A stretch of DNA of 46,533 bases from CAVRZR01 sp964354215. Its GTDB lineage: Bacteria > Actinomycetota > Coriobacteriia > Anaerosomatales > CAVRZR01. Of this stretch, positions 40,071 to 46,533 are shown one piece after another. Positions within the stretch are counted from its first letter, which is position 1. Each line of letters starts with the position of its first letter. The stretch covers positions 1-46,533 of the forward strand of contig CAYGYT010000016.1 of NCBI GenBank assembly GCA_964354215.1. Direction: 5' to 3'. The notes under the pieces are model-generated. The model did no database searches. It saw only the letters and a program-made list of their open reading frames with translations, and had not been told where the DNA came from. A program made the translations under genes and the position numbers.

Positions 40071-40864
40071 TGCGACGCTTCGCGGTCTTCTCCGATGTCC
40101 ACGGCAACCTTGCCGCGCTCGATGCCGTGCTCGCCGACATCGATGCGGCCGGCGTCGACGAGCGCTATTGTCTCGGCGACCTCGTCGGCTACGGCCCCGA
40201 GCCAGCGGGCGTCATCGAGCGCGTTCGGTCGCTCGGCATTCCGACGATTCGCGGCAACTACGACGAGGGCATCGGCAATCGCCGAGGAGAGTGCGGCTGC
40301 TACTACGCTACTGACCAGGCACGGAGCGATGGCGCGGCTTCCTACGAGTTCACTGATGCGGCCATCGACGGCGTGGACGCTGCCTGGCTCGCCGCTCTAC
40401 CGGGCGAGATTCGCTTCGAGGCTGGGGGCGTTCGCGTGCTGCTCGCTCACGGCTCGCCCCGCAAGATCAACGAGTACCTGCTGCCGGATCGAACTGACGA
40501 GCAGCTCGCGCGCCTGGCCGTCGCTGCCGACGCCGATCTCGTCTGCGTCGGTCACGTCCACATCCCGTACCACCGCGCGATGCTTGCCCAGAACGGTCGG
40601 CGCATCCACTACATCAGCAGCGGATCGGTGGGCAAGCCGAAGGACGGCGATCCGAGGGCCTGCTGGGTCGAAGTCGTGATCGGCTCGCCGAGCGAAGTAG
40701 ACGCCCACGCGCCCACCGACGAGGCCGCAGAATGTGCCGGCGGCGCGGGCGCGTGGGTCGGCGTGGTCGTGCACCGGGTCGAGTACGACGTCGAGTCGGT
40801 CGCCGCCGCCGTGGTGGCCGCAGGACTGCCGCCGACCCTCGCGGAGGCGCTCCGGCACGCCTGA
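40070..40864 (+). CDS. Metallophosphoesterase coupled to hgcB
   Basis: 264 residues. Calcineurin-like phosphoesterase motifs: D9-x-H11 (FSDVHGN), GD at 36-37, GNYDE at 62-66, LLAHGSP and GHVHIPY. This is the YfcE/MJ0936-like branch of small di-metal phosphodiesterases. A Cys-containing insertion GECGCYY (C75, C77) sits beside the active-site loop. Its ATG shares a base with the hgcB stop (TGATG), so it is translationally coupled. Whether it has any part in mercury or arsenic metabolism is unknown. Confidence 0.85.
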   Translation: MRRFAVFSDVHGNLAALDAVLADIDAAGVDERYCLGDLVGYGPEPAGVIERVRSLGIPTIRGNYDEGIGNRRGECGCYYATDQARSDGAASYEFTDAAIDGVDAAWLAALPGEIRFEAGGVRVLLAHGSPRKINEYLLPDRTDEQLARLAVAADADLVCVGHVHIPYHRAMLAQNGRRIHYISSGSVGKPKDGDPRACWVEVVIGSPSEVDAHAPTDEAAECAGGAGAWVGVVVHRVEYDVESVAAAVVAAGLPPTLAEALRHA

Positions 40865-40889
40865 CGGGACCGTCGCGCGCGCGGGAAAT

Positions 40890-40915
40890 ACACACGCCGT
40901 ACGTACTGAGTGTGT
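40890..40915. terminator. Weak hairpin between convergent operons
   Basis: ACACAC (40890-40895) and GTGTGT (40910-40915) can pair around a 14-nt loop, between the ars-hgc operon and the minus-strand ABC permease. It is weak and without a T-run, but nothing better is present. Confidence 0.3.
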
Positions 40916-40930
40916 GTTACTAGTCCCGGC

Positions 40931-43306
40931 CTACTCCATGACCTTGGTTGCCTCGGCGAGGTCGAGCCTGAAGATGCGCCGGATTGGCGGGATCTCCGAG
41001 AGCAGCAGCACGACGATGGTTGCGAGCACCACCCACACGTAGGTCGTCGGCCGCACCACGATCTGTAGCGAGAACTGCTCGCTCGACATCGAAGCGAGCA
41101 CGGCTTCGGCCATGCGCAGGCCGAGCCACACACCCAGCGGCAGGCCTACGCACGCGAGCAGCAGGTTCTCGAGCGTGACCATACCGGCGAGGTGCGCGCC
41201 GTCCTCGCCGATCGTGCGCATCGTGGCGATTTCGCGCGTGCGCTCGATGACGTTCGCCGTGAAGGTGTTGTAGATGACGACGAATGCCATCGCGAAGCCG
41301 AACGCGAGCAGGATGCCGAAGAAGAAGTAGGTGAAGCTCATCATGCTGCGAAGGCCCTCGAGCAGCGAGTCCTTCACCACTACCTGTTGGGCGCCTGGCA
41401 TGTCGTAGAGGCGGTCTTCGAGCCGGTCGGCGTATCGGGAGTCGGCCTCAAGGTACAGCGCGTTGTACACCGGCCGTGTCGAACCGACGAGCTCCTCGCC
41501 GCGCGTGAGGTTCGCGTACGCCGGCAGGCCGAGCGCCTCTTGAGAGAGGGCGGCGACGCGGATGGAGCGGCGTTCGTCCAGGTACGGCGACTTCACCGAC
41601 ACGGTGTCGCCCACGTCCACGCGAAGCTTCTCGGCGAGCTGTCGCGCGAGCACGACGTCGCCTCCGCGCAGCGCCTGCTCGGGCTTGGGGCCGCTCACGA
41701 TCTCGAAGCCGTGGAAGTCGGCGGCCGGGTCCATCGCCGTGATCACGCCCTCGTGCGTGACGCCGTTCGCCGAGATCTTCACCGGCAGCACGAACGCCGC
41801 CTGCACGCGCTCGACGCCCTCCCAGCGCCCGATGTCGCGCACTTGGCCGTCGGTGAGGTTGGTGCCGTAGAACGCCGAGACGTCCCACCGCTCGACGGCG
41901 TCGAAGTGGTAGTTGAGCAGCCACTGCAGTGAGTCGTAGAACGCGGCCGTGCCGAGCGTGAGCAGCACCGCGAACGCGATGCCGATGATGGTGTACGCGC
42001 TCCGCCGCTTCGCGCGAAAGATGTTGCGGAGCGGGATGCGCACAACAAGAGCGGCGGGTAGCAGTCTGCCGAAGAGCCGCTCGACGACCGGCATCGAGCC
42101 TCCGCGAAGCGAGAGGTTGGGGTCGGCGTGCATCGCGCGCGCGGGCGTCATGCGCGCCGACGTCCAAGCGGGCACGAGACCGGCGAGCACGCACGCGACC
42201 GTGCTCATGCCAACCGCCGAGAGCATCACGTCCCAGTACAGGCGATTCGTGAGGTACGGCACGCCGAGGATTCGCGTGTACTCACCGGTGATGAGCATCG
42301 CGAGCAGGTGGCCGACCACGAGCCCGACGATCGATCCGACCGCGGCTACGGCGATCGCGAAGAAGAGATAGTGCGCGAGCACCTGGCCGTTCGTATACCC
42401 GAGCGCCTTTGCGAGCCCGATCTGGCCGCGCTGCGACTGAACAAGCCGCGCGAGTGCGATGGCGAGCGAGAGCGCCGAGATGATGAGGATCAGTGTCGGC
42501 ATGATCGTGGCCAGGACGCGGTTCTGATCGATCTCCTCGGCAAGCGAGAAGGCACTCGGCTGGTCCTCGCGTGGGGTGCTCGCGACGATGCGGTAGGGCT
42601 CGAGGATCTCTTCGACATCGTCCATGACACGGCCCTGGTCCGCGCCCGACGAGATGCGAACAGCGACGTCGGTCACCGTATTCGTCTTGCCGAAGAGCCG
42701 CTCGACCTCGTGCTGCGGCATGAACAGGATGGTGAAGCCCGCCACCGAGGGGATCTCGTTCTTCGACCGCGTCGGAAACATGTACTCGGGGCTCGCGGCG
42801 ATGCCTACGATACGGATGTCGTGCGTCACGCTGTCCGAGCGGATGCGCAGGCGCCCACCTGGCTTGAGCCCCGTGTCCTCGGCGAACTTGGTGTGGAGGA
42901 GTGCGCTCTCGAGGTCCGAGGGCTCGAGGTAGCGCCCGCGCTGGACGAGCAGATCGTTCACCGACGGTCGCCGGTCGGGCGGCACGCCGACGATGCGCAC
43001 CGTGCCCTGCTCGCCCGGCGCGACGTCCATGCCCGTGTCGATCACGAGGCGTCCCTCGGCCGCCGCGACGCCGGGGACGCGCTCTATCTTGTGCACAACG
43101 CCAGTAGGAGCGCCCAGGACCGAGATGGAGAAGTCGGCGAACTTGAGACGCTCGTAGGCCTCGTCAGCCGAGGCTTTCAGGTTGCGGTACGACTCGACGA
43201 ATGCCACGTAGCTGGTGATGCCGATCGCGACGAGCAGGATGAGCGCGGCGAACTGACCCCAGTGGGCCCGCATGTCGCGCCATGTCTTGAGAAGCAGTAT
43301 CCGCAT
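40931..43306 (-). CDS. Large FtsX-like ABC permease
   Basis: 791 residues. An N-terminal helix, a periplasmic domain, a first FtsX module with three helices (about 260-400), a second helix (about 440) and periplasmic domain, and a second FtsX module ending LLSEIPPIRRIFRLDLAEA. This double-module layout is found in exporters that pair with LolD-type ATPases, such as the one encoded just upstream. It probably moves lipids, lipoproteins or peptides outward. 56 bp separate it from the ATPase gene. Confidence 0.9.
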   Translation of the reverse strand: MRILLLKTWRDMRAHWGQFAALILLVAIGITSYVAFVESYRNLKASADEAYERLKFADFSISVLGAPTGVVHKIERVPGVAAAEGRLVIDTGMDVAPGEQGTVRIVGVPPDRRPSVNDLLVQRGRYLEPSDLESALLHTKFAEDTGLKPGGRLRIRSDSVTHDIRIVGIAASPEYMFPTRSKNEIPSVAGFTILFMPQHEVERLFGKTNTVTDVAVRISSGADQGRVMDDVEEILEPYRIVASTPREDQPSAFSLAEEIDQNRVLATIMPTLILIISALSLAIALARLVQSQRGQIGLAKALGYTNGQVLAHYLFFAIAVAAVGSIVGLVVGHLLAMLITGEYTRILGVPYLTNRLYWDVMLSAVGMSTVACVLAGLVPAWTSARMTPARAMHADPNLSLRGGSMPVVERLFGRLLPAALVVRIPLRNIFRAKRRSAYTIIGIAFAVLLTLGTAAFYDSLQWLLNYHFDAVERWDVSAFYGTNLTDGQVRDIGRWEGVERVQAAFVLPVKISANGVTHEGVITAMDPAADFHGFEIVSGPKPEQALRGGDVVLARQLAEKLRVDVGDTVSVKSPYLDERRSIRVAALSQEALGLPAYANLTRGEELVGSTRPVYNALYLEADSRYADRLEDRLYDMPGAQQVVVKDSLLEGLRSMMSFTYFFFGILLAFGFAMAFVVIYNTFTANVIERTREIATMRTIGEDGAHLAGMVTLENLLLACVGLPLGVWLGLRMAEAVLASMSSEQFSLQIVVRPTTYVWVVLATIVVLLLSEIPPIRRIFRLDLAEATKVME

Positions 43307-43362
43307 CGTGGTTGACTCCGTCGTGTCAGTTCGCGCTGGTCACTGGCTCCCGTCCCGCGGCG

Positions 43363-44103
43363 TTACCAGACGATGTCTTCGGGCGGCGTTGGATTCGTGT
43401 TGCGCTGCTCCTCGGCGATGCTGCCGTCGCGGAGATGCAGGACGCGGTCGGCGACCTGCGCAATCGGCGAGTTGTGCGTCACGACGATCACGGTCTTGCC
43501 CTCTTGCGTGTTGAGGTCCTTGAGCGCACGAAGCACGAGCTTGCCGGTCTGGTAGTCGAGGTTGCCGGTGGGCTCATCGCCGAGCACCATCACCGGGTCC
43601 TTCGCGAGCGCGCGGGCGACGGCGACACGCTGCTGCTCGCCACCCGAGAGCTGAGACGGGAAGTGGTGCAGTCGGTCGCCGAGGCCCACGACTTCGAGGA
43701 GTGCGGTCGCGCTCCGTGACGGCGGAACCTTGTCGCGAGATGCGAGCTGGATCGCGAAGCGGACGTTCTCCTCGGCGGTGAGGGTGGGGATCAGGTTGAA
43801 GAACTGGAAGACGAAGCCGACTTTCTCGCGTCGGAACAAAGTGAGCTCGCGCTGGGTCGCCTTCGAGATGTCCTCGCCATCGATCACGATGCGCCCGCTC
43901 GTAGGCGTGTCGATCCCGCCGAGCATGTTCAGCAGCGTCGTCTTTCCCGAACCGCTTGGGCCGAGGATCACCACGAACTCGCCTCGTGGGATCACGAGGT
44001 CGGTGTGGTTGAGCGCGTGCACTTCAACCTCTCCCATGCGGTACGTCTTGACGACGTCTTCGAGCATCACGAGCGTGTCGGGCGGGGCGATGACTCGCGA
44101 CAT
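43363..44103 (-). CDS. LolD/MacB-type ABC ATP-binding protein
   Basis: 246 residues. Walker A GPSGSGKTT, the signature LSGGEQQRVAVARAL, and Walker B with VLGDEPTGNLD. The ATG at 44103 has a textbook AGGAGGT site with 6-nt spacing; a GTG at 44109 overlaps that site and is less likely. It begins 2 bp after the TetR gene stop and powers the 791-residue permease. Confidence 0.92.
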   Translation of the reverse strand: MSRVIAPPDTLVMLEDVVKTYRMGEVEVHALNHTDLVIPRGEFVVILGPSGSGKTTLLNMLGGIDTPTSGRIVIDGEDISKATQRELTLFRREKVGFVFQFFNLIPTLTAEENVRFAIQLASRDKVPPSRSATALLEVVGLGDRLHHFPSQLSGGEQQRVAVARALAKDPVMVLGDEPTGNLDYQTGKLVLRALKDLNTQEGKTVIVVTHNSPIAQVADRVLHLRDGSIAEEQRNTNPTPPEDIVW

Positions 44104-44105
44104 CG

Positions 44106-44846
44106 TCACACCTCCTTTCGCGCACGGGGTCGCGCCGCCCGCGGGGGAGCGGGCGGCGCGAGCGGCACAGGTGCCGCGGGGGGAGTTGGCGACGGTGGCG
44201 GCGAGGGACGCACCCTCGCTGGCGTTCGCTCGCCCGCGAGCGCGCGCTCGAGCGTCTTCTCATCGCAACCCAAGCCGCGCAGAGTGAACTCGGTGAGCGC
44301 TTCGATGTGGTGTTTCAGCCGCTCGGGCGCCGCGAACACGTCGAACGGGTCGGTCACGTCTGTGAGGGCGGCAAGGAAGAGCGCGGCATCGTCTGGGTGG
44401 CTGATGCGAAAGACGCCCGCCTCGCAACCCCGCTCGATCACCAGCTGCATGGCCGGCACGATCCGGCGCACGGTATCCCGGCTCACGCGGTCGTGGAACG
44501 CCTCGTTGCCGGGCCTGTGGAAGAAGGCGAGCAGGTCGCGGTCGCTTCCTACTGCCGAGAGCAGCTCGTCACGCATGCGCAGCAGCTTCTCCACCGGGTC
44601 TGCGCCGGGCTCCTCGGCAAGGGTGACCACTCCGCCGACGATGCGCTCGCTCATCTGCTCGACGACTGCGTTCACGACGTCGGTCTTGCTGTCGAAGTAC
44701 AGGTAGAAAGTGCCCTGCGCGACGCCTGCTGCCGAGACGACGTCGGAGACCGCCGTCTGCTCGACGCCCCGTTCCGCGAAGACTCGAGCCGCCGCGTCGA
44801 CCAGCTCCTGGCGCCTTGCGGCGGGGGACATGCGGGTCCTCACCAT
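44106..44846 (-). CDS. TetR-family repressor of the ABC exporter operon
   Basis: 246 residues. The helix-turn-helix at the N-terminus (ELVDAAARVFAERGVEQTAVSDVV then GTFYLYFDSKTDVV) is typical TetR. A ligand-binding domain follows to about residue 205, then an unusual Pro/Ala/Arg-rich tail of about 40 residues. It is first in the operon, behind a promoter with an operator, so it should control itself and the transporter. Inducer unknown. Confidence 0.9.
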   Translation of the reverse strand: MVRTRMSPAARRQELVDAAARVFAERGVEQTAVSDVVSAAGVAQGTFYLYFDSKTDVVNAVVEQMSERIVGGVVTLAEEPGADPVEKLLRMRDELLSAVGSDRDLLAFFHRPGNEAFHDRVSRDTVRRIVPAMQLVIERGCEAGVFRISHPDDAALFLAALTDVTDPFDVFAAPERLKHHIEALTEFTLRGLGCDEKTLERALAGERTPARVRPSPPPSPTPPAAPVPLAPPAPPRAARPRARKEV

Positions 44847-44873
44847 GAGGGATCAGCCCCTCGGAACGGGTAG

Positions 44874-44922
44874 TGACTGACTATCAGTCAGTAGTCTACC
44901 CGAAAGATGGATCCTCAAACAA
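44874..44922 (-). promoter_or_regulatory. TetR-operon promoter and operator
   Basis: On the minus strand TTGTTT (44922-44917), 18 bp, TAGACT (44898-44893). Immediately downstream, covering the expected start point, is the palindrome TGACTGA-CTA-TCAGTCA (44874-44890), 27 bp before the TetR ATG. Size and symmetry fit a TetR-dimer operator. Confidence 0.65.
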
Positions 44923-45055
44923 GGGACTTCGCGCGGCCCGGGGCGACCGCGGCGCATGCTGTGCCAAGTTCTCAAGCCGTGGTAAATATGTGCTATGTCA
45001 GCAAAGAACCGCGGAAGGCAGAATCCGGCGACGCGGCCCGCGATTGGAGTGACGC

Positions 45056-46315
45056 ATGTTCCTCGAACGACGCGCGACAGAGGCGGTTCTGCAGGCGCTT
45101 GAGTGGTCGCCTGTGGTGTTGGTTGAGGGGCCACGCCAGGCGGGAAAGTCGGTGCTCGTGCGCGAGCTCGTGGGTGCGAAGCGGCCCGCGGCGTACGTGA
45201 CGCTCGATGACGCGCTCGTGCTTGCGAGTGCCCGCGAGAGCCCTCAGGACTTCGTGCAGGCGCTGCAGGATCCCACGGTGATCGATGAAGTCCAGCGCGC
45301 GCCGGACATCTTCCTTCCCATCAAGCTGAGCGTGGACGAGAATCGGCGTCCGGGTCGCTTCCTACTGACGGGCTCGGCAAACGTGCTCCTGCTTCCGCGC
45401 CTCGCGGACTCGCTGACGGGGCGCATGCGGATCGTCACGCTCTGGCCACTCTCCCAGGCCGAGATCGAGCAGCGCGAGGACCACTTCATCGACGCGGTGT
45501 TCGCCGATGGCCCACTCCGCCACTTCGAGGGAGGCGAGACGCGCGAGAGCATCGCCGAGCGGATCGCGCGCGGCGGTTTCCCCGAGGCCGTGGCGCTCCC
45601 GCCGGGACCGCCGCGAGACGGATGGATGCGCGACTACACGACCACACTGCTTGAGCGCGACGTGCGCGAGCTGGCCGCAATCGGCGATCGCGTCGCTCTG
45701 CCGCGACTCCTCCGCATGTTGGCGGCGAGAAGCGGAACGCTCCTCAACGCCTCCGAACTCTCGCGAGCGACCGGCATCGCGCGCGCCACGACCGACCGCT
45801 ACCTCGCGCTGTTCGCAATGACCTTCACCGTGCGATTCATCCCGGCTTGGGCGGGCGATGTGGCGCGTCGACCTGTGAAGTCGCCCAAGGTGCTGTTCGT
45901 CGACAGCGGGCTTGCAGCCAACCTCATCGGGCTCGACGCGACGCGGCTTCTGGACGACCCGGATCACCTCGCTCCCATGCTGGAGACGTTCGTCGGTGGC
46001 GAGTTGCTGAAGCAGATCTCGGCTGCCGAACAGCGGCTCGAACTCATGCACTACCGGGACAGTCACGGTAGCGAGGTCGACTGGGTGCTCGAGGACAGCC
46101 GGGGCCGGCTCGTCGGTGTCGAGGTCAAGGCCACATCATCGCCCTCGGATCGGGACTTCAGGGGACTCAAGGCGTTTGCGTCCAACGTGGGCGAGCGCTT
46201 CCACCGCGGCGTTCTGCTACACACGGGGCGGGTTGCCGCGCCGATGGGGACAGGTCTGTGGGCGTTGCCGGTGGGCGCATTGTGGCGCATCGGAAGTCGA
46301 GCCGCCGGGGACTAG
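45056..46315 (+). CDS. AAA ATPase with DUF4143 domain
   Basis: 419 residues. Walker A GPRQAGKS at 25-32, Walker B VIDEVQRAPD, and the LLTGSANVLLL sensor segment; the GRGGFPEA-like region (ARGGFPEA) and the C-terminal DUF4143 domain (ETFVGGELLKQ, HYRDSHGSEVDWVLED, GVEVKAT) complete the family pattern. These are single-gene ATPases common in Coriobacteriia and archaea, often on mobile or accessory DNA; the function is unknown, though the last domain resembles a PD-(D/E)xK fold (VDWVLE ... VEVK). Confidence 0.9.
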   Translation: MFLERRATEAVLQALEWSPVVLVEGPRQAGKSVLVRELVGAKRPAAYVTLDDALVLASARESPQDFVQALQDPTVIDEVQRAPDIFLPIKLSVDENRRPGRFLLTGSANVLLLPRLADSLTGRMRIVTLWPLSQAEIEQREDHFIDAVFADGPLRHFEGGETRESIAERIARGGFPEAVALPPGPPRDGWMRDYTTTLLERDVRELAAIGDRVALPRLLRMLAARSGTLLNASELSRATGIARATTDRYLALFAMTFTVRFIPAWAGDVARRPVKSPKVLFVDSGLAANLIGLDATRLLDDPDHLAPMLETFVGGELLKQISAAEQRLELMHYRDSHGSEVDWVLEDSRGRLVGVEVKATSSPSDRDFRGLKAFASNVGERFHRGVLLHTGRVAAPMGTGLWALPVGALWRIGSRAAGD

Positions 46316-46386
46316 GGGGTGCGTGTCGGTCGCAGTTGCCCAGTGCGGCCGATGTCGGATCGTGAGAGGGCGCGGTGCGGGGCGCG

Positions 46387-46419
46387 TTGACCGCGTCTCG
46401 CAGCCGCGGGTACTATACT
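46387..46419 (+). promoter_or_regulatory. tRNA-Phe promoter
   Basis: TTGACC (46387-46392) with a -10 region TACTATACT (46411-46419; TACTAT gives an 18-bp spacer, TATACT gives 21). The mature tRNA begins 12 nt further on. Confidence 0.55.
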
Positions 46420-46431
46420 CGGGCACTCAAC

Positions 46432-46507
46432 GGCCAGGTAGCTCAGTTGGTAGAGCAGGGGACTGAAAATCCCCGTGTCGGCGGTTCAAGTCCGTCTCTG
46501 GCCACCA
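46432..46507 (+). tRNA. trnF: tRNA-Phe (GAA)
   Basis: 76 nt with encoded CCA. Acceptor GGCCAGG/TCTGGCC (one G-T pair), D arm GCTC/GAGC, anticodon stem GGGGA/TCCCC with loop CTGAAAA giving GAA, T arm GGCGG/CCGTC (one G-T pair) with loop TTCAAGT. Discriminator A as expected for Phe. Confidence 0.97.
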
Positions 46508-46533
46508 TGAATGTGACGACGACCGGCTCTTCG

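Noticed and set aside
1..46533. CRISPR arrays and insertion sequences
   Set aside because: No regularly spaced repeats of CRISPR size and no complete transposase gene were seen. Tandem repeats at 5547 and 31784 are too short and have no spacers.

Overview
The window looks like a piece of a high-GC actinobacterial genome, most likely an anaerobic member of the Coriobacteriia (OPB41/Anaerosomatales type). This is inferred from high GC, many GTG/TTG starts, several TAnnnT boxes 4-8 nt from a start codon (leaderless-style promoters), an actinobacterial-type heliorhodopsin, a complex I without its NADH module, and an hgcAB pair. No rRNA or taxonomic marker is present. A run of 100 N (6231-6330) marks a scaffold gap.

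Layout. 1-9260: mixed genes, namely a radical SAM protein with a B12-type N-terminal domain, an ABC-2 exporter pair, a HEAT-repeat protein, DUF2905, a GGQ release-factor-like protein cut by the gap, a ferredoxin, a DUF72 protein, a metallophosphoesterase and small membrane proteins. 9418-20717: one uninterrupted operon nuoA-B-CD-H-I-J-K-L-M-N plus a second nuoM, lacking nuoE, nuoF and nuoG. NuoL carries a 26-residue tandem duplication in its C-terminal lateral-helix region, as expected of a lengthened complex with four antiporter-like subunits. 20749-21383: RHH/PIN toxin-antitoxin pair. 21447-24032: a B12-binding protein with the W-x9-EH light-sensor motif, translationally coupled to a LolD/MacB-like ABC exporter.

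24172-26368: an accessory segment between an intact tRNA-Asp gene and a 48-bp copy of its 3' part. It holds a lipoprotein, a truncated YihY relic, a 105-nt foldable inverted repeat and a PD-(D/E)xK nuclease-like gene. 26502-36401: membrane and metabolic genes including a DUF4013 protein, full-length YihY, a heliorhodopsin (29434-30198) with a small Cys/His protein downstream, an ATC-hydrolase-like protein, an amidohydrolase, a duplicated-META lipoprotein, an AqpZ-type aquaporin, a GAP-family protein and an M20 peptidase.

37194-40864 is the most notable locus. A strong promoter overlapped by a 23-bp-stem palindrome precedes arsR, acr3, hgcA, hgcB and a metallophosphoesterase, all closely spaced. 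It joins arsenite sensing and efflux to the corrinoid protein and ferredoxin that methylate mercury. The remainder is a TetR-controlled ABC exporter operon, a DUF4143 ATPase and tRNA-Phe.

The window suggests an anaerobe that conserves energy with a ferredoxin-type (not NADH-type) complex I of possibly raised pumping capacity, handles arsenic and mercury, and carries cobalamin- and retinal-based proteins that could sense light. Functions are read from motifs and remembered family features; no database search was run.
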